Origin: an uncultured Methanobrevibacter sp.
Lineage (GTDB): Archaea > Methanobacteriota > Methanobacteria > Methanobacteriales > Methanobacteriaceae
Assembly: GCF_934746965.1 (NCBI RefSeq)
Contig: NZ_CAKVFS010000002.1
Coordinates: 1 to 64,000, forward strand
Length of the DNA stretch: 64,000 nucleotides
Direction of reading: 5' to 3'
A program made the position numbers and the translations under genes. How positions within the stretch are numbered: position 1 is the stretch's first letter; each line of letters opens with the position of its first letter. Below, in pieces: positions 1 through 10,089 of this stretch. The notes below the pieces were generated by a model, which saw nothing but the letters and a program-made list of their open reading frames with translations, did not search any database and had not been told where the DNA came from.

Positions 1-64
1 GAAATTTTATCAAAACGAAATTTCGTCTGTAAAAAAATTCAAAATCAAATAAGCCTATAAAATT

Positions 65-2515
65 TTACAGACTCTTTAAATAGAAATTAATACCTGAATT
101 TGTAGTTAATCCCAATTTACCATCATCAATAATAGCAGTTAAAGTAGGTCTAGAATTTTTTGAAGTAATTGAAACAAATTTAATTACAAAATCAAAATTA
201 AAAGAGACACTATTATCCAAGTAAATATCATTTGCAAAAGAACCATTATTTTGAGTAAAAGTAGTGTTAATACAATTAAGTACACCTAATCTCGCATAAA
301 TTGCTCCTGCATAATCATGAGAACAATTTATAAACTTAGAATTTGAAAATGTCATAATCGGACTTCCAAAATAAGTATAAATAGTTGAATAACCTGATTT
401 TTGACCATTTCTCTTAATATACATTCCATTATTTTGAATAATACTATTATTAACAATTATATCCTTAGTAGTACTTATAATAGTTCCAGTATTAGAAATA
501 AATCTATTATTATCAAATACTAAACCATTACCCCCGCTTACTGCATAATTAAAAAATACATTATTATATGCATAAGAATTAGTAAATGAAGCTTCAGATT
601 GATAATAATCAACTAAACCTCCAACTTTATTATTATAAAATGTACAATTATTAACTTTATTAGCACCATAAACTAAATTTCCACTTCCAAGATTAGATTC
701 AGCACCACTAATATTCTTAAATATTGAATTATTTAAATAAAGTAAACCATATCTAAAAGTAACTAAATTTTGAGATCCAATTACGATATCTTCAAATATA
801 CAATTATCAATTCCTCCAAAAGTAGATTGTGAAAAAACACCACTAGCAATTGAAATTACAGATTTACCATATACAAAATTTTTGAAAATAAGATTAGAAA
901 TAGTTAAATTTAAACTTGTTTTAATATTTAAGAAAAAGTTTCCATCAATACCATCAATAGTAGTTCTACTCTTTGAACCAATAATATTCAACACACCAAT
1001 ATAATCATCAGTAATATTAACATTACCTTCACCATAAAATACTCCATCACCTAAATGTAAATTAACATTAATATGTTTACTAAACCCAAAAATTAATCCT
1101 TGAGCAATAGTTTTAAATGGATTATTTATAGTTCCATCACCATTTATATCATCACCATTTTGTGATACATATACATCAATAGGGTTTTTATCAATGAATA
1201 CATTTAGTTTACCATTAACTAAAGATTGTACATTCCTAACTTTAGCAGTTACATCATATATTCCATCATTTAATAATTCATGAACAGTAAGAGAAACTAT
1301 ACCATTTACACTATTTGTTTTGAATGTAGAAGATACTCCGCTTATCTTAAATTCAACACTAGCACCATGAACTAAATTACCCATATCATCAGTAACAAGT
1401 GCAGTTAATGGAATGAATGTATTAGTAACATTAACTGTTTCACCATTTAATACATATATCTTAATATTAGATAAACCATAGTTAACTGCAATACCATCAC
1501 CCAAACCAGAATATGCTTTACAATTATCAAAAGTGTTATTCTTCAAATAACTTAAACCAGCTGAAAAAATAGCTCCCCCACTAGATTTTGAACTAAAAGA
1601 AGTAGTCTTACTATTAACAAACTGATTATTAACAATATTCACACCTGGGACTGTATATATTGATCCACCTTGCATAGTTGCTAAATTAGATATAAATTTA
1701 GAATCAGAAATAGAAGCTTTTCCACCACTTGAAATATAAATAGCTCCACCTAAACCATCCACATCATAAGCTTCATTTTCTTTAAAGATAGAATTTGAAA
1801 TATTCATATTATAACCATAAATAGCTCCACCTTTTCTGATTACTTTATTTTTACTAAATGTGGAATTACTAATTGTAATATCAGACCATAGTTGACCACA
1901 GATTACACCACCATTAGATTTTGCTAAATTATCTTCAAAATTAGCATTTTCAACAATAATTTTACCTTTAACTAAAAAAACAGCACCATCAGTAGCATAA
2001 CCATTTTTAATAGTTAAATTACTTATATAAACAGAAGTTCCTTCATTAATTGTAAATAAACTTTTATGACTTAAATCAATTGTTGTTTTATTAACTCCAG
2101 AACCAACAATATAATATGATGATACTCCATTATTATTTTGATCAATAATTATCTCCCTATTACCATTTCCTTTAAAAATACCTTCACCTAATTTGATTAT
2201 AGTATTATTAGAATTAGCTATAGATATACCCTTATTTAAAGTAGCATATGGATTTTCTAAAGTACCATCATTGTTATCATTACCTGTGACATTAATATAA
2301 ATAGCATTAGACTCCCCAGAATCTTGAATAACACCACCATAATTAATACCATCAGAGATTACATTTTTTTCAAAAACATTATTTAAATTTTCAGAACTTT
2401 GAATAGTTCCAATGTCAACATTATTTCCATCTAAAGACGCAGTAGCACTAACTGCTCCTACTGACACACTCAGCAATAATATTAACATAATAAAAAAAAT
2501 ATTATTAATTTTCAA
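65..2515 (-). CDS. Adhesin-like surface protein, beta-helix type, probably C-terminally truncated
   Basis: A secreted surface protein of the adhesin-like class that is expanded in Methanobrevibacter. After an N-terminal signal peptide (about residues 1-25, ending near AVSA) come two blocks of Asn/Ser-rich parallel beta-helix repeats with GGAIY/GGAIF turns (about 75-350 and 450-770), separated by one Ig-like domain (about 355-440). The last 30 residues begin another Ig-like domain but stop after its first strands, and no wall-binding or membrane anchor follows, so the gene looks shortened. I chose a TTG start at 2513-2515. The in-frame TTG six bases further upstream touches the GGTGG ribosome site at 2522-2526, while this one is 6 bases from it. 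Ligand unknown. Confidence 0.75.
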   Translation of the reverse strand: MKINNIFFIMLILLLSVSVGAVSATASLDGNNVDIGTIQSSENLNNVFEKNVISDGINYGGVIQDSGESNAIYINVTGNDNNDGTLENPYATLNKGISIANSNNTIIKLGEGIFKGNGNREIIIDQNNNGVSSYYIVGSGVNKTTIDLSHKSLFTINEGTSVYISNLTIKNGYATDGAVFLVKGKIIVENANFEDNLAKSNGGVICGQLWSDITISNSTFSKNKVIRKGGAIYGYNMNISNSIFKENEAYDVDGLGGAIYISSGGKASISDSKFISNLATMQGGSIYTVPGVNIVNNQFVNSKTTSFSSKSSGGAIFSAGLSYLKNNTFDNCKAYSGLGDGIAVNYGLSNIKIYVLNGETVNVTNTFIPLTALVTDDMGNLVHGASVEFKISGVSSTFKTNSVNGIVSLTVHELLNDGIYDVTAKVRNVQSLVNGKLNVFIDKNPIDVYVSQNGDDINGDGTINNPFKTIAQGLIFGFSKHINVNLHLGDGVFYGEGNVNITDDYIGVLNIIGSKSRTTIDGIDGNFFLNIKTSLNLTISNLIFKNFVYGKSVISIASGVFSQSTFGGIDNCIFEDIVIGSQNLVTFRYGLLYLNNSIFKNISGAESNLGSGNLVYGANKVNNCTFYNNKVGGLVDYYQSEASFTNSYAYNNVFFNYAVSGGNGLVFDNNRFISNTGTIISTTKDIIVNNSIIQNNGMYIKRNGQKSGYSTIYTYFGSPIMTFSNSKFINCSHDYAGAIYARLGVLNCINTTFTQNNGSFANDIYLDNSVSFNFDFVIKFVSITSKNSRPTLTAIIDDGKLGLTTNSGINFYLKSL

Positions 2516-2618
2516 AATCAACCACCAATATATTTAAAAACATGTCAATTATGTTTTACAATAATAATATTAAAATAAGTAGTATTTAATAATTATCAAA
2601 AAAAGTTGAAATAAAAAT

Positions 2619-4763
2619 TTAATTAAAAATATTATGAAGTTTAGTAATAATAGACTCCATCATATTCAGTTCATCATTAACTTTAATATTTTTAACTTCA
2701 TCAATTGCTCTTTGTTGGAAATATTCCTGAGAATTAATATGTCTAGCTTGCTGTATAAATTCATAATTTCCACTGGAATTTATTCTACGGCCTTTAATAT
2801 CATCTTTCAACATGATTTCCATGTCTTCAAGAATTTTAGATTTTATGAATTTATCTTCAATAGGACATGCAATTTCCACTCTTTTAGCAGTATTTCTTGT
2901 CATCATATCTGCACTAGATATATAAAGAGTCCTATCATCACCAACACCAAATGCATAAACCCTTGAATGTTCCAAATATCTACCTACAATCCCATGAACT
3001 TCAATATTATCCGTTTTTCCTTCAAGACCTGGAATAATACAACAAATTCCCCTAATAATCATTTTTATTGTAACTCCTGCTTTTGAAGCTTTAACTATTT
3101 TATCAATGATTTTTCTATCAGTGAATGAATTCATTTTCATCATTATTTCAGCAGGCTGATTATTATTAGCTTTAGCTATTTCTTTATCAATTAAATTTAA
3201 AATACCTGATCTTAAAGAATCTGGAGCTACAAGAAATTTATTATAATGTCCTTGTAAATTAGATAATGCTAAATTTTTAAAAAATTCCGTAGCATCATCA
3301 CCAATCTCTTGATTAGATGTTAAATAACAGTAATCCACATACAATTTTGCTGTTTTTTCATTATAATTCCCAGTTCCAATTTGAGTATACTGTTTAATAT
3401 TTCCTTTATGCTTTTTAGTTACAGTACATATTTTAGAATGCACTTTATAATCTACAAAACCATACAAAATTTGACATCCTGCTTCTTCCAATAATTCTGC
3501 ATAATGGATATTATTTTTCTCATCAAACCTTGCACGAAGTTCAATTAAAACTGTAACTTCCTTATCATTATCCAAAGCTTCAAGTAAATACTTAATAACT
3601 GAAGAAGTTCTTGCAACACGATATAAAGTTATTTTAATAGATAATACTTCAGGATCATTAGCTGCTTCTTTTAAAAAATCAAGAAAATGATTCATTGTTT
3701 GATATGGATAAAATAACAAAATATCTTTTTTATCTAACTGTTTAAATAAAGATTTATTAGGATCAATTTGGCTTGTTTTTTGAGGAATAAACTTAGGAAA
3801 TGTTAAATCTTGTTTTATATCACCAGGAATCTCATCTATAAAATCATGAATAAAATCCAAATTTATAGGAGACTGTGTAAGAAATACCTGATTTTTATGC
3901 AAACCCAATTCTTTCCTAAGATGCTTAGTATAAATATTATCATTACTTCTATAGAATTCCAATCTTATTGGAGATAATCTTTTTCTTTTTTTAAGAATAT
4001 TTTTCATGAAATGTCTATAATCCTCATCTTCATCAATTGGAGTTTCTTGAAGATTTATATCCGCATTTCTTGTTACCGCAGCTACAGTTTTATATTTTAC
4101 GCGATAATTTGTAAATATATTATCTGCAAATGCATAAATTAAATCCTCCATCAATATAAATTCATTTGTATCTGGAAATTTAATATAATCAGGCAAAGAA
4201 AAAGGAATTGGGATTAAACCAATGTATTCTTTCAATTTTTTATGTTTATTATTTTCTTTATTTTTTTCTAGTATACAATAAATGTATAACTTTTTATTAA
4301 CCATATGTGGAAAAGGATGATAAGAATCAATTATTTGAGGAGATAACAATGGAGCAACATTTTCATAAAAGTATTGAGTAATATATTTTCTAAAAACACT
4401 ATTTAATTCATCAAAACTATGTTTAATAATCCCATATTTTCTTAAGTCTCTAGCTATTTTTTCAAAAATCAAATCTCTTTCTTCATATAATGGTTTAGTA
4501 GCTTTAAATATTGCATCCAACTGTTCTTGAGGACTCCATCCAGTTTTATTATCTCTATCCTTCTCATCAATAAGTGTTAAATCAAAAAGACTACCACATC
4601 TAATCATATAAAATTCATCTAAATTACTTGTGAAAATAGATATAAAATTTAATCTTTCAAGTAATGGAACTGTATTATCTTTTGCTTCTTTTAAAACTCT
4701 ATCATCAAACTTCAGCCAAGATAATTCCCTATTTTGTGTATATGAATAATCTCTTTTTTTCAT
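2619..4763 (-). CDS. ppk1: Polyphosphate kinase 1
   Basis: Makes polyphosphate from ATP in the cytoplasm through a phosphohistidine intermediate. The 714 residues span the usual PPK1 length, from the N-terminal NRELSWLKFDDRVL motif to the C-terminal phospholipase-D-like halves. His442 (in YKVHSKI) and His599 (in YLEHSRVY) sit where the E. coli enzyme has its two essential histidines, with the same 157-residue spacing. The ATG overlaps the stop of the upstream exopolyphosphatase gene by one base (TAATG), so synthesis and breakdown of polyphosphate are probably translationally coupled. Family assignment is secure; physiological direction is inferred. Confidence 0.95.
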   Translation of the reverse strand: MKKRDYSYTQNRELSWLKFDDRVLKEAKDNTVPLLERLNFISIFTSNLDEFYMIRCGSLFDLTLIDEKDRDNKTGWSPQEQLDAIFKATKPLYEERDLIFEKIARDLRKYGIIKHSFDELNSVFRKYITQYFYENVAPLLSPQIIDSYHPFPHMVNKKLYIYCILEKNKENNKHKKLKEYIGLIPIPFSLPDYIKFPDTNEFILMEDLIYAFADNIFTNYRVKYKTVAAVTRNADINLQETPIDEDEDYRHFMKNILKKRKRLSPIRLEFYRSNDNIYTKHLRKELGLHKNQVFLTQSPINLDFIHDFIDEIPGDIKQDLTFPKFIPQKTSQIDPNKSLFKQLDKKDILLFYPYQTMNHFLDFLKEAANDPEVLSIKITLYRVARTSSVIKYLLEALDNDKEVTVLIELRARFDEKNNIHYAELLEEAGCQILYGFVDYKVHSKICTVTKKHKGNIKQYTQIGTGNYNEKTAKLYVDYCYLTSNQEIGDDATEFFKNLALSNLQGHYNKFLVAPDSLRSGILNLIDKEIAKANNNQPAEIMMKMNSFTDRKIIDKIVKASKAGVTIKMIIRGICCIIPGLEGKTDNIEVHGIVGRYLEHSRVYAFGVGDDRTLYISSADMMTRNTAKRVEIACPIEDKFIKSKILEDMEIMLKDDIKGRRINSSGNYEFIQQARHINSQEYFQQRAIDEVKNIKVNDELNMMESIITKLHNIFN

Positions 4764-5665
4764 TATAAATCTCCATTTAATAATGCATATAAAACTCCTT
4801 CTCTCAAAGAATTTTTACAAAAATATAATTCTTCCACATTAAAATAACTTGCAATAGTTTTAATTATTATAATTCCAGGTACAATAGTATGTATTCTTTC
4901 CGCCTTAATTTTTAATATTTTATTAAAATCATTTTTATTATTATAATTAAGTTCCTCTAATAATTTATCTAATAAATCAATTGAAATTACTGGAGATTTC
5001 TTACTAATAAAATTAAGATGAACTAATAAACGTTTAACATTCCTAACAGTTCCACCTACTCCAAACATATATTTTTTAGAATAATTTCCAATATTAGAAT
5101 TAATTAACTCATTTAGAATTCTTTTTTCTATATTTTTACGTTCTTTATTATTTGGAAACATTATTCCGACATATTTCTCATAACAATATAGTGAACCAAC
5201 AGGCAAACTTCTTTCTTCAACAGGCACTCTATTTTCAAAAATAGTTAATTCACAACTGCCCCCACCAACATCAATAAGAATACCTTCATCTTTAGATAAT
5301 TCTGTGCTTTTAATAGAATTAAAACTTAGATCAGCTTCTTTTTTACCGTCCAAAACATTAATATCAATGTCCAATTTATCTTTAACAATATTTAATACTT
5401 CAATAGTATTTGTGATATTTCTCAAACTAGCTGTTGCAAAAAAATATTTTTTATCTACATTTAATAAATCCATATTTTTATTAAATTTATTTAAAACAGA
5501 AATAAGAATATTTATTCCTTCATTATTTAACTTACCATTTTCGTGATAAGCAATAAGACCTGCAGTTTTCTTTTTAGAAAAAATTGATTTAATTTTATTA
5601 TTTTTACATTCATATACTTTAAATCTTATAGTATTTGAACCAATATCAACTATTCCATATAACAT
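4763..5665 (-). CDS. ppx: Exopolyphosphatase / GppA-type phosphatase
   Basis: Belongs to the Ppx/GppA family of the actin-like ATPase fold, which removes terminal phosphate from polyphosphate or hydrolyses pppGpp. Visible family motifs are the phosphate-1 loop DIGSNTIRFKVYE at the N-terminus, ATASLRNITNT near residue 78, and the phosphate-2 loop DVGGGSCEL near residue 137. At 300 residues it is the short form, lacking the C-terminal HD-like region of the E. coli enzyme. It is the first gene of a two-gene unit with ppk1 downstream, which favours polyphosphate rather than pppGpp as substrate. Confidence 0.88.
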   Translation of the reverse strand: MLYGIVDIGSNTIRFKVYECKNNKIKSIFSKKKTAGLIAYHENGKLNNEGINILISVLNKFNKNMDLLNVDKKYFFATASLRNITNTIEVLNIVKDKLDIDINVLDGKKEADLSFNSIKSTELSKDEGILIDVGGGSCELTIFENRVPVEERSLPVGSLYCYEKYVGIMFPNNKERKNIEKRILNELINSNIGNYSKKYMFGVGGTVRNVKRLLVHLNFISKKSPVISIDLLDKLLEELNYNNKNDFNKILKIKAERIHTIVPGIIIIKTIASYFNVEELYFCKNSLREGVLYALLNGDL

Positions 5666-5778
5666 TTTATCATTCTAATTCGATTATAATATCTAAACTA
5701 TAACCTTCTCACAATTTTAGTTTAGTATTAATTATAATATATGTAAAGTTATTATAAATAAAATTAACATATCTAACT

Positions 5779-5804
5779 TAAAACACTGAAATATAAGTGT
5801 TTTA
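5779..5804. promoter_or_regulatory. Palindrome in the divergent ppx / lemA promoter region
   Basis: A perfect 9-base inverted repeat, TAAAACACT at 5779-5787 and AGTGTTTTA at 5796-5804, lies in the 254-base gap between the divergent ppx and lemA genes. Its right arm runs into a TATA-like stretch (TTTATATAT, 5801-5809) that could serve lemA with a leader of about 90 bases. That layout suits an operator for one or both genes; the regulator is unknown. Confidence 0.4.
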
Positions 5805-5919
5805 TATATCTACCCTAAAAATCATCACATTTTTAAAGAGATATTAAAATAAAACATGATAAAGATATTAATAAAACTTAAATTAAATATATAAAATACT
5901 AAAAAAAAGGAGTAAAAAT

Positions 5920-6483
5920 ATGGATACAACTATGATTATCTTAGCTGTAATTATAATAATCATACTTGCTATAGTATTATATCTTATTAGTGGATATAAT
6001 GGTCTTGTTAATGCAAGAAATAAAGTGAAAAACAGTTATTCTCAAATTGATGTTCAACTCAAAAGAAGAAATGACTTAATACCTAATCTTGTTGAAACTG
6101 TTAAAGGATACGCAAGTCATGAAAAAGGAGTATTTGAAAATGTAACTAAAGCAAGAAGTGGCTTAATGAATGCAAGTAGTGTTAAAGAAGTTAGTGAAGC
6201 TAACAGTGCTTTAACTGGTGCATTAGCTTCATTATTTGCTATTGCTGAAAATTATCCTGAATTAAAAGCAGATCAAAATTTCAAAGAACTACAATCAGAA
6301 TTAACAGAAACTGAAGATAAAATTTCTTATTCAAGACAATTTTATAATGACACTGTTTTAATGTATAATAATAAATGTGAACAATTCCCAAGTAATATTA
6401 TTGCAGGAATGTTCAATTTTAAAGAAGCAGACTTCTTTGAAATAGCTAGTGGTGAGCGAGAAGCACCTAAAGTGCAATTCTAA
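5920..6483 (+). CDS. lemA: LemA family protein
   Basis: A membrane-anchored coiled-helix protein of the LemA family; its biochemical role is not established. Residues 5-25 form a hydrophobic segment. After it come the family hallmarks: NARNKVKNSYSQIDVQLKRRNDLIPNLVETVKGYASHEKG, then the helical core with ENYPELKADQNFKELQSELTETEDKISYSRQFYND, and the closing FPSNIIAGMFNF motif. The length (187 residues) is normal. A strong ribosome site (AAGGAG) precedes the ATG. The DUF2207 gene follows after 14 bases, a pairing seen widely in bacteria and archaea, so the two probably act together at the membrane. Confidence 0.93.
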   Translation: MDTTMIILAVIIIIILAIVLYLISGYNGLVNARNKVKNSYSQIDVQLKRRNDLIPNLVETVKGYASHEKGVFENVTKARSGLMNASSVKEVSEANSALTGALASLFAIAENYPELKADQNFKELQSELTETEDKISYSRQFYNDTVLMYNNKCEQFPSNIIAGMFNFKEADFFEIASGEREAPKVQF

Positions 6484-6497
6484 GGGAGATTGAATAT

Positions 6498-8282
6498 ATG
6501 GTTAATAAAAAGATAATAACCATCTTCCTTCTACTTTTTTTAATAATATCCTCTGTAAGTTGTGTTTATGCTGACGATGATGATAGAAGTTATTCCATCA
6601 CACAAGCTTTAATGGATATTGTAGTTGATACAAATGGAATGCTTCATATAAATGAAACATTTGATTATTCTTTTGATGGAACATATAATGGTGTTTATAG
6701 AGACATACCTTTAAAAGATGGAGAAAGTATTGAAAATATCCACGTAACTGCAGATGGAGCATATACAAAAGTAGAACAAAATGTTCAAGATGGTACACAA
6801 CATATAAAAATCTATTTATACTCAGATAAAGCTAAAACCCAACCAATAAGCGACACCAATGTTAAAGTTCATATCAGTTATGATATGAAAAATGTGGTGA
6901 CTGTTTATCAAGACACTGCATCTCTACAATACCAACTTTGGGGAGATCAATGGGATGTAGGTGTTGACAAATTAATTACAACAATACATTTACCTAATAA
7001 CACTGACAATGAATATTGGTTAAATCCTACAAAATATAATGAATCCAGCTCATTAAACGGGAATACAATAACTACAACTAGCAATTACATTGATTCTGGA
7101 AATTTCTATGAAATAGAAGTTTTAATGCCTGAAAGTGATTTTAAAAATTCACCAAATGCAATTCACATTGACAAACTAGCAAAATCTGAAATTGAACAAC
7201 GTTATCATGATTATCAAGAAAATGAAAAAATGTGGGACAACATCGGAATAATAGTGGGAATATTATTTATTATAAGTCCAGTAATCCCATTCCTTATTTA
7301 TCATAAATATGGTAGAGAACCTAAAGTTAATTATGAAGGAATTTATGAAAGAGAATTACCAAGTAACGACCCTCCAGCAGTAGTTAACGCATTAATTCAA
7401 AATAGAGACAATATTGGAACTCCAGATTTAAAAGGATTTGAAGCTACAATTATGGATTTAATTAATCGTAAAATATTTAAAATGAAAGAAAATGAAGATA
7501 AACATTTAATAATTGAATTAGATGAAACTCATTATGATGAATTAACATTAGATGAAAAAGATATTTTTAATATATTTTCAACAATAGCAAAAGATAATCA
7601 TTTAGATTTAAGTAATATTGATGATTATCTATCAGATGAACATAATGCTAAATGGTTTAATGATAAAGTTAAAACATGGAAAAATGATGTCGTTTATGAA
7701 CATTTAGGAGAAAATAAATTAGAAGAATTCTTTAATAATAAAGGAGATAAAATAGCTACCTATTACACAATAGCTAGTGTAATTGTTGGAGCAGTTACTC
7801 TTTCAATGATTCTTTTAGAAAGCAGTTTAAATACAACAGGAACAATTCTTGGACTTATTGGATCAGTATATTTAATTATTGTTGGAGTGATAATCTATTT
7901 ATTACCTGATGATATTTTTGGTCAATGGACTGCAGAAGGTAGATTATATATGTTAAAGTGGAAAAACTTTAAGAAATTTTTAAAAGATAATAGTTTAATG
8001 AAAGAACATCCTCCAGAATCAATAGTTATTTGGAATCAGTACTTAGTATATGCAACTGCACTTGGTGTAGCTGACAAAGTTTATGAAGCTATGAAACTAC
8101 AAATCAATGAAGGATATCTTGAAGATGAATATCTTGATTCATATTATTATTATGGTACTGGATATTATACCATGCACTCTGCAATAAATACAGGAATACA
8201 AACTGCCAATAGTGATTCAGACAGCTCTGGATTTGGTGACATTGGTGGAGGTTCCGGTGGGGGAGGTGGAGGAGCATTCTAG
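6498..8282 (+). CDS. DUF2207 membrane protein with glycine-rich tail
   Basis: A predicted surface-facing membrane protein of the DUF2207 family, function unknown. It has a signal peptide (about residues 1-26, ending in VYA), an extracytoplasmic beta domain (about 28-230) with the family's FDGTYNGVYRDIPL-type segment, a membrane segment near 250-270 followed by the KYGREPKV motif, a cytoplasmic domain, two more membrane segments (about 425-470), and a Gly/Ser tail (GGGSGGGGGGAF). The tail ends exactly at the stop, as in family relatives. It follows lemA in what looks like one transcript; a T-rich run after the stop (8291-8297) may end it. Confidence 0.88.
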   Translation: MVNKKIITIFLLLFLIISSVSCVYADDDDRSYSITQALMDIVVDTNGMLHINETFDYSFDGTYNGVYRDIPLKDGESIENIHVTADGAYTKVEQNVQDGTQHIKIYLYSDKAKTQPISDTNVKVHISYDMKNVVTVYQDTASLQYQLWGDQWDVGVDKLITTIHLPNNTDNEYWLNPTKYNESSSLNGNTITTTSNYIDSGNFYEIEVLMPESDFKNSPNAIHIDKLAKSEIEQRYHDYQENEKMWDNIGIIVGILFIISPVIPFLIYHKYGREPKVNYEGIYERELPSNDPPAVVNALIQNRDNIGTPDLKGFEATIMDLINRKIFKMKENEDKHLIIELDETHYDELTLDEKDIFNIFSTIAKDNHLDLSNIDDYLSDEHNAKWFNDKVKTWKNDVVYEHLGENKLEEFFNNKGDKIATYYTIASVIVGAVTLSMILLESSLNTTGTILGLIGSVYLIIVGVIIYLLPDDIFGQWTAEGRLYMLKWKNFKKFLKDNSLMKEHPPESIVIWNQYLVYATALGVADKVYEAMKLQINEGYLEDEYLDSYYYYGTGYYTMHSAINTGIQTANSDSDSSGFGDIGGGSGGGGGGAF

Positions 8283-8310
8283 CTTCTCATCTCTTTTTTT
8301 AAAAAAAAAT

Positions 8311-9273
8311 TTATTTCCACATCTTTGGATAAACATCAGTTTTCATGAAAACTTTGGACACATTAATAGCAAATCCTGATTCTAAATTTAAAATCTCATC
8401 ACTACTAAATAAAGAATTACCTGAAGCAACTAATTCTCCCTTAAGTGTTTCAATAGCCACTATAGAATTTTTTTGAATATTATCCGATAAATAAGCTATT
8501 CCACCACTGGCTAAATTAGCTCCATGACATATTGCATCAACTGCTGAATCTTTAATAATTATTTTCGGTAAATAATCTGCAGCTCTCTCCATTGGCATAA
8601 TAACATCTCTTAAAAATGATTCATCACCATCTTCTTTATAAAAATGATATGCATCAGTTACATCTTGAAGAGTAGCTAAATGATTATCTTCAGTAAATGA
8701 ACCAACTTGTGTTCTTCTAAGTTCAGCCATATGTGCACCAACACCTACAGCTTCCCCTATATTATGACAATATGTCCTAACATAAGTTCCAGCTTCACAA
8801 CCTATCCTAAATAAAACATCTCTACCATCAATTTCATAAATAGTAGAATAATAAACATTACGAGATCGTAATTCACGTTTAACTGCTGATTTTACTGGAG
8901 GAAGTTGGAAAATTTTACCTGTAAATTCATCAAATATTTCACGAATTTTATCTTCAGATATTTTTTGATGAAAATTCATTACACACACATATTCTTTTGG
9001 AGCTGTTAAAAGAAGTTGAATAGCTCTAGTTGCATTTCCAAGTCCAACAGGTAAAACACCAGTAACTTTTGGATCTAATGTTCCACCATGCCCTGTTTTT
9101 TCTAAATTCAAAATACGTTTTACCCAGGAATCAATTTCATGAGAAGTTGGTCCGGAAGGTTTATCTAAATTAATAACACCATAAGAAATATAATCTGAAA
9201 TTTCACGTTCTTCAGGAGCACACCCATATTCTGGATTTGTAAAACTTTTAGATTTTGTAAGCAAGTCTTTCAT
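8311..9273 (-). CDS. truB: tRNA/rRNA pseudouridine synthase Cbf5 (TruB family)
   Basis: Archaeal Cbf5, the catalytic subunit of H/ACA guide ribonucleoproteins, which converts uridine to pseudouridine in rRNA and can also modify U55 of tRNA. The catalytic motif GHGGTLDPKVTGVLPVGLGNATR is near residue 57, with the nucleophilic aspartate in TLDPK. The CEAGTYVRTYCHNIG motif follows, and the C-terminal 80 residues form a PUA RNA-binding domain. The N-terminal extension before LDKPSGPTSHE is typical of archaeal and eukaryotic Cbf5. It ends the long ribosomal gene run, a conserved archaeal position, and its 3' end faces the DUF2207 gene. Confidence 0.93.
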   Translation of the reverse strand: MKDLLTKSKSFTNPEYGCAPEEREISDYISYGVINLDKPSGPTSHEIDSWVKRILNLEKTGHGGTLDPKVTGVLPVGLGNATRAIQLLLTAPKEYVCVMNFHQKISEDKIREIFDEFTGKIFQLPPVKSAVKRELRSRNVYYSTIYEIDGRDVLFRIGCEAGTYVRTYCHNIGEAVGVGAHMAELRRTQVGSFTEDNHLATLQDVTDAYHFYKEDGDESFLRDVIMPMERAADYLPKIIIKDSAVDAICHGANLASGGIAYLSDNIQKNSIVAIETLKGELVASGNSLFSSDEILNLESGFAINVSKVFMKTDVYPKMWK

Positions 9274-9349
9274 GAAAAATCACTGAAAATTAATAAATAA
9301 AAAATAAGTAAATAAAAATAAGAGAATGAATAATTTAATAATTATCCAT

Positions 9350-9571
9350 TTATAAATCAGCTAAAGCTGCTTTAATAGAGTCAGCATCACCAGAAACATC
9401 AACAGAATCTGCAGTTGGTTCTAAATGAGCAATATTACATCTTCTATTTTTAACAGATTCACCGATTACTTCAACGAAATTTTCATCGATAATCTCTACA
9501 ATTGCACATTTTTCTCCAGCTTCTCTACCAGCAGTTTTAACACATACTCTTCCTACTTCAATTGCTGCCAT
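9350..9571 (-). CDS. rpl14e: Large ribosomal subunit protein eL14
   Basis: Archaeal/eukaryotic ribosomal protein L14e, a small KOW/SH3-like protein of the large subunit. The 73-residue length and the start IEVGRVCVKTAGREAGEKCAIVEIID match archaeal L14e, as does the RRCNIAHLEPT segment near residue 43. It has no bacterial counterpart. Its ATG overlaps the cmk stop by one base (TAATG), with a GGTGAT ribosome site inside the end of cmk, so translation is coupled. The gene cmk-L14e-Cbf5 order is common in euryarchaea. Confidence 0.93.
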   Translation of the reverse strand: MAAIEVGRVCVKTAGREAGEKCAIVEIIDENFVEVIGESVKNRRCNIAHLEPTADSVDVSGDADSIKAALADL

Positions 9572-10089
9572 TATATCACCTTTAATGTTGTTAGAATAAT
9601 TTTTGTTATACTTTCAGGATCAAATCTGTCAGTATTAATCATTAAATCATAAATATCTAAATTACCAATATCTATGTTATGAATATCTAAATATCTTAAA
9701 GCTTCACTTTCTTCACGAATTTTAATTTCTTCTTTAGCCACATCAACAGATTTAGATTCCCTTTGACTAATTCTTTGAGCACGAACATCAATTGGTGCCA
9801 TTAACCAAAGTTTTAAATCAGCTTCAACAAAATAAGCTGATAATCTTCCTTCCAATATCAAATTCTCTGAAGATTTAGCAAGTTCAGCTTGTCTTTTATC
9901 AATTTCTTTATCGATATCATCATTACTTTCAGCAAACTCGCTGAATTCAAGAACAGACATACCCTTTTCTTTAGCCATAGCTCTAAAAATAGAACCTGAA
10001 GAAACAAAAGGAATATCTAATTTTTCAGACAACAGCTCAGCAGTTGTTGTGGTCCCAGTTCCAGCCAGCCCGCCAATAGTAATTATCAT
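9571..10089 (-). CDS. cmk: Cytidylate kinase (archaeal type)
   Basis: Phosphorylates CMP (and dCMP) to the diphosphate using ATP. The P-loop GGLAGTGTTTTAEL is at residues 7-20, followed by the IPFVSSGSIFRAMAKEKGMS nucleotide-monophosphate-binding segment. The lid region contains RISQRESKSVDVAKEEIKIREESEALRY, characteristic of the compact archaeal CMP kinase. Length 172 residues is normal. Both ends overlap neighbours by one base (L34e stop upstream, L14e start downstream), so the three genes form a tightly coupled translational unit. Confidence 0.93.
   Translation of the reverse strand: MIITIGGLAGTGTTTTAELLSEKLDIPFVSSGSIFRAMAKEKGMSVLEFSEFAESNDDIDKEIDKRQAELAKSSENLILEGRLSAYFVEADLKLWLMAPIDVRAQRISQRESKSVDVAKEEIKIREESEALRYLDIHNIDIGNLDIYDLMINTDRFDPESITKIILTTLKVI

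Noticed and set aside
1..64. Restoring the truncated adhesin by a simple frameshift
   Set aside because: All three frames beyond the stop at 65-67 meet another stop within about a dozen codons, so no single shift reopens a domain.
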